64,000 nucleotides of DNA from Flavobacterium endophyticum (lineage in GTDB: Bacteria > Bacteroidota > Bacteroidia > Flavobacteriales > Flavobacteriaceae). The stretch is from the NCBI RefSeq assembly GCF_003634455.1, contig NZ_RBLC01000002.1, positions 1-64,000 of the forward strand. The letters run 5' to 3'. The notes beneath the pieces were generated by a model. It worked only from the letters and a program-made list of their open reading frames with translations, made no database searches and was not told the DNA's origin. The stretch's first letter is position 1. Every line of letters begins with the position of its first letter. The position numbers and the translations under genes are program-made. Positions 18,428-28,165 of this stretch are shown piece by piece.

Positions 18428-19489
18428 ATGAAAAAACATAAACTATTAGCATTCATTTTATTAGGGACGGTAATCGTGTCCTGCGGTGATGACGAAAAAG
18501 AGAAAAAAAATTTATTCAGCATTGATTCTGCTAGCTTAAAGGAGTCATATCAGCCTCAAGAATCGCTTTCTTTGATGCTAAAGAACGATAAAAACAAGAC
18601 CATCGACTCTATCATCTATTATGTGAACGAGAAAAGAGCCGGTGCGGTTGTCGGAAACAAGAAATTAGATTTTGCTTTGGCCGATACCAAATTAGGCTAC
18701 CAAAACGTAAAAGCACTTGTCTATTATGAAGGACAAAATGTAGAAACCGAAACCCGAATCGAAGTGGTTTCTAACGTAAAGCCGAAATTGCTTACGTATA
18801 CGATTGTGAATACCTACCCGCACGATGAAACATCGTATACGCAAGGATTGGAATTTTACAGAGATACTTTATTTGAAGGAACCGGACAGCGCGGTACTTC
18901 AAAATTGCTGAAAACCGATTATAAAACTGGGAAAGCCTACCAATCCATCAACTTGGAAGGTCGCTATTTCGGAGAAGGAATTACTATCCTAAACAATAAA
19001 GTGTACCAGCTGACATGGCAAGAAAACATAGGTTTTATCTATAATGCTGATAATCTTAAGCAAATCAAAACTTTTGAGTACTTCAAAAAAGTTGAAGGCT
19101 GGGGATTATGTAACGACGGAAAGTTATTATACCAATCTGACGGTACCGAAAAAATCTGGGTTTTGGATCCGGAAACGATGAAAGAAGCAGATTATATCAA
19201 CGTATATTCTGAAGCAAGCAAGATAAAAGCTGTCAATGAGCTGGAATGGGTAGACGGAAAAATTTACGGAAACGTATACCAAAAAGATGCCGTAGCTGTA
19301 ATCAATCCGAAAACAGGTGCTGTTGAAGGCATTCTTGACTTAAGAGAATTAAAGACTAAAGTCAACATGATAGGCCATGATCCAGGAAACGATGTATTGA
19401 ACGGATTGGCTTATAACCCAAAAACAAAAACGCTTTTTGTCACTGGTAAAAAATGGGACAAAATGTTTGAGATCAAGATTTCAGAATAA
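18428..19489 (+). CDS. Glutaminyl-peptide cyclotransferase lipoprotein
   Basis: A 353-residue lipoprotein (lipobox VIVSC, start MKKHKLL at 18428). After an 80-residue N-terminal Ig-like part comes a beta-propeller of the plant-type glutamine cyclotransferase family, with YPHDETSYTQGLEF, EGTGQRGTSKL, GRYFGEGI, KVYQLTWQE, GWGLCNDGKLLYQSDG, NELEWVDGKIYGNVY and a closing NGLAYNPKTKTLFVTGKKWDKMFE. The family converts N-terminal glutamine to pyroglutamate, which may protect exported proteins. An earlier in-frame start would run into the SRP RNA and is rejected. Confidence 0.92.
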   Translation: MKKHKLLAFILLGTVIVSCGDDEKEKKNLFSIDSASLKESYQPQESLSLMLKNDKNKTIDSIIYYVNEKRAGAVVGNKKLDFALADTKLGYQNVKALVYYEGQNVETETRIEVVSNVKPKLLTYTIVNTYPHDETSYTQGLEFYRDTLFEGTGQRGTSKLLKTDYKTGKAYQSINLEGRYFGEGITILNNKVYQLTWQENIGFIYNADNLKQIKTFEYFKKVEGWGLCNDGKLLYQSDGTEKIWVLDPETMKEADYINVYSEASKIKAVNELEWVDGKIYGNVYQKDAVAVINPKTGAVEGILDLRELKTKVNMIGHDPGNDVLNGLAYNPKTKTLFVTGKKWDKMFEIKISE

Positions 19490-19512
19490 AAATTTGAAAA
19501 TATATTCAGATA

Positions 19513-19542
19513 AAAAAACCGAGCTAAGTGCTCGGTTTTTTT
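19513..19542. terminator. Bidirectional terminator
   Basis: Stem AAAAACCGAGC/GCTCGGTTTTT with a 5-base loop, between convergent genes. Confidence 0.9.
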
Positions 19543-19552
19543 ATGCTGTACA

Positions 19553-20185
19553 TTAGGCTTTCTTTTTCTTTGCCGGTGTGGCTGGCGCCGTACTCGTTGT
19601 TTTTCCTTCTACATATTTTTTATCCGCTGCATTGAAGGCAAAAGTATTCTGTTGTGTCTTGTTCTTCTGTAAGATGTCACCTTCTGGTGTCAAGACAAAC
19701 TCAAAGCCTTCTCTCCTCACCTTTTCTTGCGTTTCCGACGCGTTCTTTAATCGATCAAGAAAAACCTTCTCTGTAATGTTTGTCGTTGTCTGCTGGTTCG
19801 AAAACAGTTTTATTTTTGAAGCCGTATCGTATACTTCAGAAAACAGAATGGTTCTTACTTCGGTCTTTAACTCGGTTTTGGTTGTAATCTCCTCTGTCCA
19901 TGTCAGCAAGTATAAAGGTGTTCCTTTTGCAGTAAAGCCTTTAAGTGTACAATCTTTCGGCAGACTTTTTTCATCAACAGTCTTGATTCCGATTGTATCT
20001 TTTTTGGCTTTGTTATTAATAAACAGGTAGAAATTTCCTTTTACGACTTCTGCCGTAAGATTGTCTGCTTTTGCCAAGGCAGCCGAAGCTGGTTTTGTAG
20101 CGGCTTTCTTTTTGGATCCTTTTTTCTGTCCGTAGCTAAAGGCAGCAGTAAGTACGAGTAAGATTAAAAATGCGGTCTTTTTCAT
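19553..20185 (-). CDS. Secreted protein of unknown function with lysine-rich ends
   Basis: A 210-residue protein with a signal peptide (ends AAFSYGQ). A KKGSKKKAATKPASA stretch follows the leader, and the protein ends in a proline/lysine-rich tail (PATPAKKKKA). The middle is strand-rich (GNFYLFINNKAK, PLYLLTWTEE, TILFSEVYD). No family is recognised. The basic tails suggest contact with nucleic acid, acidic polymer or envelope, but nothing proves it. Confidence 0.7.
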   Translation of the reverse strand: MKKTAFLILLVLTAAFSYGQKKGSKKKAATKPASAALAKADNLTAEVVKGNFYLFINNKAKKDTIGIKTVDEKSLPKDCTLKGFTAKGTPLYLLTWTEEITTKTELKTEVRTILFSEVYDTASKIKLFSNQQTTTNITEKVFLDRLKNASETQEKVRREGFEFVLTPEGDILQKNKTQQNTFAFNAADKKYVEGKTTSTAPATPAKKKKA

Positions 20186-20251
20186 AGTATATTTTTTTTG
20201 GAATGCCTAAAATACAAAAAATATAAGACCCTAATTGTTAAAGTAGTGCAC

Positions 20252-20285
20252 AAAAAAAAGCGCAGGGTTCATAACCCTGCGCTTT
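20252..20285 (-). terminator. dnaK terminator
   Basis: A 13-bp perfect stem (20257-20269 with 20273-20285) with a 3-base loop and an 8-T run on the minus strand, just after the dnaK stop. Confidence 0.92.
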
Positions 20286-20306
20286 GAACTATAATTTAAA
20301 AAGCGA

Positions 20307-22196
20307 TTATTTCACTTCTTCGTAGTCAACATCTTGAACGTTGTCACCACCTGCTTCACCTTGCGGCTGTGCATCTTGTGGAGCGCCTTGAGCATCACCT
20401 TGCTTGTACATTTCTTCAGAAGCATTTTTCCATGCCTCGTTGATTTTGTCTAAAGCTGGTTGAATTGTAGCGATGTCTTGGTTAGCATGCGCCATTTTCA
20501 ATTCTGTCAAAGCGTATTCGATAGCTGTTTTGTTCGCATCTGATAATTTCTCACCAAATTCTTTCAACTGACTTTCTGTTTGGAAAATCATGCTGTCCGC
20601 TTCGTTCAATTTCTCGATTTTTTCTCTTGCCGCTTTATCAGAATCAGCATTTGCTTCTGCTTCTTTTTTCATTCTTTCGATTTCTTCTTGAGTCAATCCA
20701 GAAGAAGCTTCAATTCTGATATCGTGAGATTTACCAGTTCCTTTGTCAGTTGCAGAAACTTTGATGATACCGTTAGCATCAATATCAAAAGTTACTTCAA
20801 TTTGTGGAACTCCTCTACCTGCTGGTGGAATTCCATCTAAGTGGAAACGACCGATAGTTTTGTTATCTGCAGCCAAAGCTCTTTCACCTTGCAAAACGTG
20901 GATTTCCACAGATGGCTGGTTGTCAGAAGCTGTTGAGAACACTTGCGATTTTTTGGTTGGGATAGTTGTGTTAGACTCAATTAATTTTGTCATAACACCA
21001 CCCATAGTTTCAATACCTAAAGATAAAGGCGTAACGTCTAACAACAATACATCTTTAACATCTCCAGATAAAACTCCTCCTTGGATTGCAGCACCGATAG
21101 CTACAACCTCATCAGGGTTAACTCCTTTTGACGGTTTTTTGTTGAAGAATTTCTCTACTTCTTCTTGGATTCTTGGGATTCTTGTAGAACCACCAACCAA
21201 GATAACTTCGTCGATATCTGAAATGCTCAAGCCAGCATCTTTTAATGCTTTAGCAACTGGAGCCATAGAACGTTTTACTAACGCGTCAGTCAATTGGTCA
21301 AACTTCGCTCTAGTCAAAGTTTTCACTAAGTGTTTAGGTCCTGTAGCTGTTGCAGTAACGTATGGCAAGTTGATTTCTGTTTGAGCAGAAGATGACAATT
21401 CAATTTTAGCTTTTTCAGCAGCTTCTTTTAGACGTTGCAAAGACATTGGGTCAAGACGCAAATCCAAACCTTCTTCTGATTTGAATTCTTCAGCCAACCA
21501 ATCAATAATAGTTTGGTCAAAGTCATCTCCACCTAAGTGCGTATCTCCGTTTGTAGACAATACTTCGAAAACTCCGTCTCCTAATTCAAGGATAGAGATA
21601 TCAAAAGTACCACCACCTAAATCGTAAACTGCAATTTTTTGATCCGTACCTTTTTTATCCAAACCGTATGCTAAAGCTGCAGCAGTTGGCTCGTTGATGA
21701 TACGCATTACTTTCAAACCAGCAATTTCACCAGCCTCTTTTGTAGCCTGACGTTGTGCATCGTTGAAATAAGCAGGAACAGTAATAACTGCTTCTGTAAC
21801 TGTTTGACCTAAATAATCCTCAGCTGTTTTCTTCATTTTTTGAAGTGTCATGGCTGATAATTCTTGTGGCGTATAAAGACGGCCGTCAATGTCAACACGT
21901 GGCGTGTCATTGTCACCTCTTACAACACTGTAAGGTACATTTTTAGCTTCTGTAGCGCTTTCAGAGAATTTATTTCCCATGAAACGTTTGATTGAAGCAA
22001 CAGTTTTTGTTGGATTGGTCACTGCTTGTCTTTTGGCAGGATCACCAACTTTGATTTCTCCACCTTCAACAAATGCAATTACTGATGGCGTTGTTCTTTT
22101 TCCTTCAGCATTAGGAATTACAACTGGTTCGCTTCCTTCCATAACAGAAACGCAAGAGTTTGTTGTTCCTAAGTCAATTCCGATTATTTTACCCAT
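20307..22196 (-). CDS. dnaK: Molecular chaperone DnaK (Hsp70)
   Basis: A 629-residue Hsp70. It has the N-terminal [12 protein letters not shown], the [10 protein letters not shown] phosphate loop and [13 protein letters not shown]. The substrate-binding domain has [13 protein letters not shown], followed by a helical lid and a glycine/glutamine-rich tail ending [10 protein letters not shown]. It works with DnaJ and GrpE in protein folding. dnaJ and grpE are not adjacent; the gene is monocistronic, with its own terminator and a sigma-54-like promoter element upstream. Confidence 0.98.
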   Translation of the reverse strand: MGKIIGIDLGTTNSCVSVMEGSEPVVIPNAEGKRTTPSVIAFVEGGEIKVGDPAKRQAVTNPTKTVASIKRFMGNKFSESATEAKNVPYSVVRGDNDTPRVDIDGRLYTPQELSAMTLQKMKKTAEDYLGQTVTEAVITVPAYFNDAQRQATKEAGEIAGLKVMRIINEPTAAALAYGLDKKGTDQKIAVYDLGGGTFDISILELGDGVFEVLSTNGDTHLGGDDFDQTIIDWLAEEFKSEEGLDLRLDPMSLQRLKEAAEKAKIELSSSAQTEINLPYVTATATGPKHLVKTLTRAKFDQLTDALVKRSMAPVAKALKDAGLSISDIDEVILVGGSTRIPRIQEEVEKFFNKKPSKGVNPDEVVAIGAAIQGGVLSGDVKDVLLLDVTPLSLGIETMGGVMTKLIESNTTIPTKKSQVFSTASDNQPSVEIHVLQGERALAADNKTIGRFHLDGIPPAGRGVPQIEVTFDIDANGIIKVSATDKGTGKSHDIRIEASSGLTQEEIERMKKEAEANADSDKAAREKIEKLNEADSMIFQTESQLKEFGEKLSDANKTAIEYALTELKMAHANQDIATIQPALDKINEAWKNASEEMYKQGDAQGAPQDAQPQGEAGGDNVQDVDYEEVK

Positions 22197-22247
22197 TTTT
22201 ATATATATTTTGTTTCTATACTAATTTTTGAACTCGTGAACAATTAG

Positions 22248-22263
22248 ACAATCTTTGTGCCAA
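22248..22263 (-). promoter_or_regulatory. Sigma-54-like -24/-12 element upstream of dnaK
   Basis: The minus strand reads TTGGCAC, five bases, then TTGT. The sigma-54 consensus is TTGGCAC-N5-TTGC, so only the final base differs, and the GG to G(C/T) spacing is correct. It would start transcription about 40 bases before the dnaK ATG. Use of sigma-54 here is an inference. Confidence 0.45.
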
Positions 22264-22343
22264 GACAAAAAATAATTAAAATTGTCAGTTTTTGTTAAAA
22301 TTGGCATTTATAAATATGACAAGATGACATTTTTAAACTGTTT

Positions 22344-23312
22344 TTATTTCTCAAAATACTCAAAACCGTCAATGATATCGAGGTAAACGCCGTCAAAATT
22401 AGCTTCTAAAATTTTGTCCAGATAAGAATCATTGTTCTTATAAATAATTTTCTGCCAGTCTTCATTCCAATATTTCACTTTGAAATTTCCAGGCCAATCC
22501 GGATTTACCGCCGCCATCCAGTTGGGTTTTGACGTATTCCAAGAAGGCTGCCAATAGTAGCGGTAATCTTCGGCTTCTCCAATAGACATATAACAGATTA
22601 CCAAACGTTTTCCGCCGTTGGCTTTCTCTCGCAATTGGCTGATTTCTGTAGCCGTAAATTGTTCCTCGTTCAAAAACAAATCCATTATAATCGCATCATA
22701 ATTCGTCGCTTTTACGGCGTTTATAAAAGCCGTTTTCGATGTAAAGTTTTCAGTATTGATCAAATACAAGAAATTTTTTGCCTGTGACAAGTTTGTGATT
22801 ACGGCAGTATTGGAATTATTGGGAACCGTAGTCGGGATTACGGTCAAATTCCGTTGTGGCGCGGCATAAGAAATATAGCCGTTTATTGCATTCGTTTGAT
22901 AGGAGTTGTTCATTTTTGAAGCCGTTGAACAATAATCCGTTACTAAAATGGTCTTGCCTTTGCTCTTTGAAAGGTTTAAAAAGCTTTTTACATAATTTGA
23001 AATATCCGCAGGAGTTGCTTGATCGTCATTGTCATATCCGTAAAACAGATCTTCTTGTCCGTTTCCGTCGATGGCATTTAAATAAGCTTGGGCAGGAAGG
23101 CCGTCTGCTTCTCCGTTTTCAGAAACCAATTCGATTCCGTTTTGCGGAATGACAGCAAAACCAGGCCTGATGCCTTTTGCCTTTTGGCTGATTCCGATGA
23201 CAAAATCGCGCATGTCTTGTCTAAAATTGCGCTCTTCTGAAGGAGACGAGTCATTGTCTTTATCACAACTCAAAAAGGTAACTGCCACTAGCAGGACGAT
23301 TATTCTTTTCAT
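22344..23312 (-). CDS. GH114-like (endo-alpha-1,4-polygalactosaminidase/TM1410-type) lipoprotein
   Basis: A 322-residue lipoprotein (lipobox TFLSC). The rest looks like a TIM barrel of the GH114/TM1410 group: FVIGISQKAKG, LFYGYDNDD, KTILVTDYCST, TNYDAIIMDLFLNEEQFT, KRLVICYMSIGEAEDYRYYW, and C-terminal NFDGVYLDIIDGFEYFE with acidic residues at strand ends. GH114 enzymes cut galactosamine-containing exopolysaccharides. The activity here is unproved and many family members are uncharacterised. It is a single gene between dnaK and the 23.4-27.6 kb group. Confidence 0.78.
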   Translation of the reverse strand: MKRIIVLLVAVTFLSCDKDNDSSPSEERNFRQDMRDFVIGISQKAKGIRPGFAVIPQNGIELVSENGEADGLPAQAYLNAIDGNGQEDLFYGYDNDDQATPADISNYVKSFLNLSKSKGKTILVTDYCSTASKMNNSYQTNAINGYISYAAPQRNLTVIPTTVPNNSNTAVITNLSQAKNFLYLINTENFTSKTAFINAVKATNYDAIIMDLFLNEEQFTATEISQLREKANGGKRLVICYMSIGEAEDYRYYWQPSWNTSKPNWMAAVNPDWPGNFKVKYWNEDWQKIIYKNNDSYLDKILEANFDGVYLDIIDGFEYFEK

Positions 23313-23382
23313 ATCTTTTTTTAGAAGATAACGGAAGTAAGTGCGTTTTAGTCTGCCAAAAACAAAGCATTGCTCAGTTTAA

Positions 23383-23805
23383 TTATACTCGATAATAGAT
23401 CAGCAACTGAAATAGGCCAAACGCATAATATCCATATAAGATTTCTGAATGCCAATCGGCAGTTGGTAAGAGCAAGTAAACTACTACTAAGGCTAAAATT
23501 AAAAAAATACTCAAGAATGGCACAAGCTTATTTCTCTTAAAAATCATCAGTACGGCCTGAAAGATAGCAACAGAGAAAATAGCTAAAAACAATAAAAATA
23601 GTGCTGGAATTCCTTTGCTTATATTTTGCGCTGAATAAATTGCGATGCCAAAACCGCTAAACGTTTTGTATTTTACGGCATTTGCAAAATTACCATCCAT
23701 AAAATCTGCCGTAGTTTCACTTTCTGTTAGTTTTAGAAACGGAAGCAATAAAATCAGTAAAGAAATTATCGAGACTACCCTAGTATTAAAAAACATTGCC
23801 TTCAT
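23383..23805 (-). CDS. Small polytopic membrane protein
   Basis: A 140-residue protein with about four hydrophobic segments (near 9-25, 65-90, 96-113 and 122-138) and an extracytoplasmic loop after the first. No family is recognised. Its ATG overlaps the stop of the upstream beta-propeller gene by 4 bases, so the two are translationally coupled. Confidence 0.7.
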   Translation of the reverse strand: MKAMFFNTRVVSIISLLILLLPFLKLTESETTADFMDGNFANAVKYKTFSGFGIAIYSAQNISKGIPALFLLFLAIFSVAIFQAVLMIFKRNKLVPFLSIFLILALVVVYLLLPTADWHSEILYGYYAFGLFQLLIYYRV

Positions 23806-25067
23806 ATTTTGCCCTTAAGATCATGACTAAATAGCATAGGGTTTTGAAACTTGCTCAAATCCAACGCAAATTCTTTAGAATAAAACTTCCAAGGCGAATT
23901 GGCGAAGAAATACAGCTTATTGCCTTTGAGCATCGACAGTACCGGCTCATTAAATTCCGGACGGTTATTGTCTAGGGTGGTAAAGCCTGTCAGCTGCTTC
24001 TGGTTTTTATCCAGCTTGTATTGAACGATGCGTATCGGCTGCACACCATTGTGAATCGCAATCAGCGAATTGTCATAATACGTCAGGCCGTCGATGCCTT
24101 TTTTGGTACTGCCTTTCGGAAATTCCAGCCATGACCTATCAGCATTGTTTTTGATGTCTACTGCTACAATTCCGCTCAGGTAATCTGCCACAAACAGTTT
24201 TGTATTCTCCGTATTGAGAGCTATTCCCTGAAGGCTGAGCGCTTCTCCGTTAAGGCTGAGCCATTCCGTAATCGTATCTTTCTCGATCTTATAAACAATC
24301 GGCTTTTCGCTGTCGGTGCTATAGACCACGTTGTTTTTAGCAACTACCAAATCGCCAAAAAGATGTTCCCCGCCAACAGAAAACCGCTTTACGATGGCTT
24401 TGGTCTTGATGTCAATTTGTAAGATCTCTGCTTTTCCTTTTAGTGCTTTCGAGTATTTTTCCATTTCGGGCAAGGCGCCAGTAGCCGCCCATAAATATTT
24501 CTCGTCTTTGTCTGCTTTGATTGAAAAAACCGCCAAGATGTTTTTGCCGGTAAGCCAGTCGGTACACTTTCCTGTCTTAGGATTGAAAGAAACGATTTTT
24601 CTTTTTCGGATGCTTGTTGCCAGCCAGGTCTTTGATTTCTCCAGAAACAGCAATCCTTCGGGATGCAGGTCTTTTTCGGATAAGGAAATCACCTTCTTTG
24701 AATTCTTGATTTCTTTTTCCAGCTCGGCTTTCAACAATAGGGTCTTTTTATAGGCGGCTGTAGTTTCTAGGCTCTTGAAGTCGGCATCCTTTTCAAATTC
24801 AGTCTTGTTGTTTGTCAGTACCAATTTCTCCAAATACAAATTGGCTTCTTCGACACTCCCGTTTAAGGCATGTGCCGCTGCTAGGTTATACGTAAATGTC
24901 GGGTGCGATGGTCTCAGGCTGTCTAGCTTTAGAGTCAATGCTAAAAAAGACTTATAGTCTTTAGCTTCATAAGCTTTTACGCTCTGTCCGTACACCTCGT
25001 TCAATGTCTGTGCTTTGGCATACGCGCCAAACAATACAACAACTAGTATAAGCACATATCTTTTCAT
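23802..25067 (-). CDS. Exported TPR plus SMP-30-like beta-propeller protein
   Basis: A 421-residue protein with a signal peptide (ends AYAKAQ). TPR-like helices (about 25-120: TYNLAAAHALNGSVEEANLYLEKL) are followed by a six-bladed propeller (about 130-410: HPEGLLFLEKSKTWLATS, LFGDLVVAKNNVVYSTDS, LQGIALNTENTKLFVADY, IDGLTYYDNSLIAIHNG). This resembles SMP-30/gluconolactonase or NHL folds, without a recognisable catalytic set. It ends 4 bases inside the membrane-protein gene and starts 2 bases after the carboxypeptidase stop, so all three form one operon. Confidence 0.75.
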   Translation of the reverse strand: MKRYVLILVVVLFGAYAKAQTLNEVYGQSVKAYEAKDYKSFLALTLKLDSLRPSHPTFTYNLAAAHALNGSVEEANLYLEKLVLTNNKTEFEKDADFKSLETTAAYKKTLLLKAELEKEIKNSKKVISLSEKDLHPEGLLFLEKSKTWLATSIRKRKIVSFNPKTGKCTDWLTGKNILAVFSIKADKDEKYLWAATGALPEMEKYSKALKGKAEILQIDIKTKAIVKRFSVGGEHLFGDLVVAKNNVVYSTDSEKPIVYKIEKDTITEWLSLNGEALSLQGIALNTENTKLFVADYLSGIVAVDIKNNADRSWLEFPKGSTKKGIDGLTYYDNSLIAIHNGVQPIRIVQYKLDKNQKQLTGFTTLDNNRPEFNEPVLSMLKGNKLYFFANSPWKFYSKEFALDLSKFQNPMLFSHDLKGKI

Positions 25068-25069
25068 GG

Positions 25070-27568
25070 CTAGTCGACTAAAAACAAGGCATTGCTAAAC
25101 AGTAAATTTCCGTTTTCCCAAAATCCCCTGAAAAGCGGATTGTCGATCATATAGATTACCTGTCCTTTGCCGATCGGCTCTACAGCAAAAGAAGCTGTAT
25201 TCTCTAGTTTCTTTTTGAGGTTCTTGCCGATAAAGCCAAAGCTTTTGTAGTGTTCAGGAACATACGCCACATTCCATACATTTTTCAATATCTTAAAATG
25301 CTTGTCCGATGTTTTCAGGCTGTAATAGGTATCGCCCAGTCCGTACGAAAGCGGGTGCGTCTTGTCCAATACATTTTCTACGATGGCTCCAGGAACGGCG
25401 TTGGAAATCGAACGCCTTTCCGCATTCTGGTATTGCTGAAAGCGCAATTTCAATGCTTCTTCATTGCTTTCTTTTTTGGCTTCGTCTTTCTCTTCGTCGG
25501 TGGCATATTGCGTAAGGCTGTAGCCTTCCCTGTCTTCAAACAAGCTTAGGGCATTTTGCAGGGCAATTACCTTCCCCCCTTTTGAAATAAAGTCATCGAT
25601 ATTTTTCTTCTGGCTGTCGGACAGGTCATACCAGCCATCAGGCAAGATCAAGGTGGTAAATTCGGAGAGGCTGATTCTCCTGAGATCGTTTACATCTACA
25701 ATACTGACAGGATAATTGATGATCTGGTCCATATAAAACCAAACCTGTCCGAAATCGGTCGGGCTGATAGTGCTGCCGCTTAGAAGCAAGACTTTCGGCG
25801 CACGCAGCAACGGATAGTTTTCACCGCCTAAATCGCTTCCGCTGACAGAAAAGCCGCTCTTGATAACGTTATAGTCCGATTTCTCAATCAATAAGCTCTC
25901 CAATGTCTTTTCAAAATCAGGCAGTTGGCGATTGTCCGATTTCAATACGATGAGATCGCCCAGCCCTATCTTGATAGCGCCAAAAGCAGATGCCTTTCTT
26001 GAAGAACGTACCTTGATATTTTTTCGCAATAGTCCAGCCGCAATTTTAGCTGAAACCCTGCTGTTCCACGGAATATAAAAGGCAAAAGCATTTTCGGCAA
26101 CAATCTTATCTGGGTGATTGAGCTGGGTCTTGGATTTTACTGACAGCGCATTTTTTAAAGCATAGCTTTCAATGCCGAAAGCATGCGGCAAGGCCCAAGC
26201 CGTAATGTCGTAAGACAAGCTGTCGGACAATCGCTGGTTCGGCTCAAACAATACCTGCGTCAAGACCGATTTTGGCTGGCTCGCCTGAATCACCATATCG
26301 TTGGGCTCAATCGTGAACGGCTTGTCTTTGTCGGATTGATAGTGATAGCCCGACAGCTTTTTGGTTTCGTCGGCATACGCAAACTCAATACCGTTCTGTT
26401 GCAGCAATACCGCCAGCTGTTCTGACTTGCCGTTATTTTTTATGACATAGGTCTTGTATTTTCCTTTGGGGTTTTGGCGGCTGTCTTTAAAATACGCCTT
26501 GAAATCCGCAATCAGCTTTTCCTTTCTGTTCGATGCTGTTTCTACAGCAGTCAATACGGCAACTGAATGATGATTGATCCTGTCCTGCAAGGTAAGGATG
26601 CTTCCGTTCTGCATCATTACAGCACGTCCGGCACCGATGCCTCCTTGTTCGTAGGTCATTCCGATAGCACCATTAAAACTCGGATAGGTATCGCCATAGC
26701 TTGGATAAAACAAATCAAAGCGCTCTCTAGTATAATAGCTCCAGCCTTGGGCATCGAATTTTTTAGAGGTATTCTCGCCAATAGCGTTATGGAAATCGCG
26801 TTGGGGCTTGGTGATAAAGTCATGAAACGGTTCTGCCGCCGGCGGAAAAAAGTAAGGCTCGTTATAGCCCATTTCATGAACGTCTACATGCACTTGCGGC
26901 ATCCATTGGTTGTACACTACCATGCGCTGCTGCGTCTCGACTTGTGTCTGCCACGCCCAGTCCCTATTGAGATCGTAGGCATAATGATTCTGTCTTCCGC
27001 CCGGCCATGGTTCCATGTGTTCCCTATCCGCTAATTCCGTATGTATGTTTTTTCCAGAAATATCACGGAGCCAGTTGCCATATCGTGAAAAACCGTCAGG
27101 GTTTAGGCACGGGTCTAAAATAATGACCGTATTCTCGAGCCACTTTTTAGTTTCTACATTCTGAGGATTGAGCAGTTCATACGCTACTTTCATGGCGCTT
27201 TCTGCCGCACCTATTTCATTGCCGTGTACGTTAAAGCTTAACCAGACAATCGCTTTTTCATTTGCAGTGGCAGGTTTTTTATCGGTCATGCCAATCGAAT
27301 ACAGGTGATTTTCTCGAATGCTTTCTAAGTTTTTCAAGTTGTCCGGCGTCGAAATATAATAGGTATTCAGGGTGCGTCCTTGCGAAGTAAAGCCATACGG
27401 ATTATGCTGTATCCAATTAGAATTGGCAACTAGATGAGCGTAATAAGATTCGAGTTCGCTATAAAAGCTGACCTGCTTTCCGTAATTCGGCAAAAATTCT
27501 GCTGGACTCTTGATTTGTGCCCTACTTGATAAACAAGACAGCATCAAGACAATGAATAGTTTTTTCAT
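25070..27568 (-). CDS. Exported M14-family zinc carboxypeptidase
   Basis: An 832-residue protein starting MKKLFIVLM (27568) with a short signal peptide. The catalytic domain (about 35-370) has the zinc motif FNVHGNEIG (H and E about 115/118), DLNRDWAW, the third zinc histidine in QVHVDVHEMGYNEPYFFPP and a TYEQGG region for the catalytic glutamate. The C-terminal 450 residues include a glutamine-amidotransferase-like fold often appended to this group (TLILPDGWYDLSD, GGKVIALQNA). Likely role: trimming extracellular peptides. First gene of a three-gene operon. An upstream ATG (27640) would precede the signal peptide by 24 residues and is rejected. Confidence 0.9.
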   Translation of the reverse strand: MKKLFIVLMLSCLSSRAQIKSPAEFLPNYGKQVSFYSELESYYAHLVANSNWIQHNPYGFTSQGRTLNTYYISTPDNLKNLESIRENHLYSIGMTDKKPATANEKAIVWLSFNVHGNEIGAAESAMKVAYELLNPQNVETKKWLENTVIILDPCLNPDGFSRYGNWLRDISGKNIHTELADREHMEPWPGGRQNHYAYDLNRDWAWQTQVETQQRMVVYNQWMPQVHVDVHEMGYNEPYFFPPAAEPFHDFITKPQRDFHNAIGENTSKKFDAQGWSYYTRERFDLFYPSYGDTYPSFNGAIGMTYEQGGIGAGRAVMMQNGSILTLQDRINHHSVAVLTAVETASNRKEKLIADFKAYFKDSRQNPKGKYKTYVIKNNGKSEQLAVLLQQNGIEFAYADETKKLSGYHYQSDKDKPFTIEPNDMVIQASQPKSVLTQVLFEPNQRLSDSLSYDITAWALPHAFGIESYALKNALSVKSKTQLNHPDKIVAENAFAFYIPWNSRVSAKIAAGLLRKNIKVRSSRKASAFGAIKIGLGDLIVLKSDNRQLPDFEKTLESLLIEKSDYNVIKSGFSVSGSDLGGENYPLLRAPKVLLLSGSTISPTDFGQVWFYMDQIINYPVSIVDVNDLRRISLSEFTTLILPDGWYDLSDSQKKNIDDFISKGGKVIALQNALSLFEDREGYSLTQYATDEEKDEAKKESNEEALKLRFQQYQNAERRSISNAVPGAIVENVLDKTHPLSYGLGDTYYSLKTSDKHFKILKNVWNVAYVPEHYKSFGFIGKNLKKKLENTASFAVEPIGKGQVIYMIDNPLFRGFWENGNLLFSNALFLVD

Positions 27569-27650
27569 AAAACAGTTAATAAGAATCCAAATGTAAAGAA
27601 ATTTCGTTTTGGAAGGCGAAAATTCTGAACGGCAACCCATTTATCGCAGT
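27569..27650. other. Upstream region of the carboxypeptidase gene
   Basis: A short unique segment between the start of the M14 gene and the tandem repeat. No clear promoter box was found, so the promoter may lie within or beyond the repeat. Confidence 0.4.
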
Positions 27651-28112
27651 TGACAGCTTCTCCCAAGCTGAAACAAGCTGTCAACTCTGTTAGACACCTC
27701 AAAATGACCTCACTTTAGCCTGTCAACTCTGTTAGACACCTTAAAACGACCTCACTTTAGCCTGTCAACTCTGTTAGACACCTCAAAACGACCTCACTTT
27801 AACCTGTCAACTCTGTTAGACACCTCAAAATGACCTCACTTTAGCCTGTCAACTCTGTTAGACAGTCTCTCCCGAGCTGAAACAAGCCGTCAACTCTGTT
27901 AGACACCTCAAAACGACCTCACTTTAGCCTGTCAACTCTGTTAGACAGTCTCTCCCGAGCTGAAACAAGCCGTCAACTCTGTTAGACACCTCAAAACGAC
28001 CTCACTTTAGCCTGTCAACTCTGTTAGACAGTCTCTCCCGAGCTGAAACAAGCCGTCAACTCTGTTAGACACCTCAAAACGACCTCACTTTAGCCTGTCA
28101 ACTCTGTTAGAC
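27651..28112. repeat. Alternating 42/41-bp tandem repeat with eleven copies of a 16-bp core
   Basis: The core GTCAACTCTGTTAGAC begins at 27680, 27722, 27764, 27806, 27848, 27889, 27931, 27972, 28014, 28055 and 28097. Between cores lies one of two conserved fillers: a CCTCAAAACGACCTCACTTT type (42-bp period) or a CTCTCCCGAGCTGAAACAAG type (41-bp period). The first four units all use filler one; the fillers then alternate, giving three 83-bp composite units. The fillers are repeats themselves and there are no cas genes, so this is not a CRISPR. It carries no reading frame of note. Confidence 0.93.
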
Positions 28113-28165
28113 GACTCGCCATAAACGTATTTTAAGACCTCACCAACATGCCTTATACTTTTTAC

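Noticed and set aside
20743-21384. A 213-residue plus-strand frame opposite dnaK
   Set aside because: It is an antisense shadow of the strongly codon-biased dnaK gene, with no domain or start signal.
27651-28112. CRISPR array candidate
   Set aside because: The 'spacers' are themselves two repeated sequences, the core is only 16 bp, spacing is 41/42 bp and no cas genes lie within the window.
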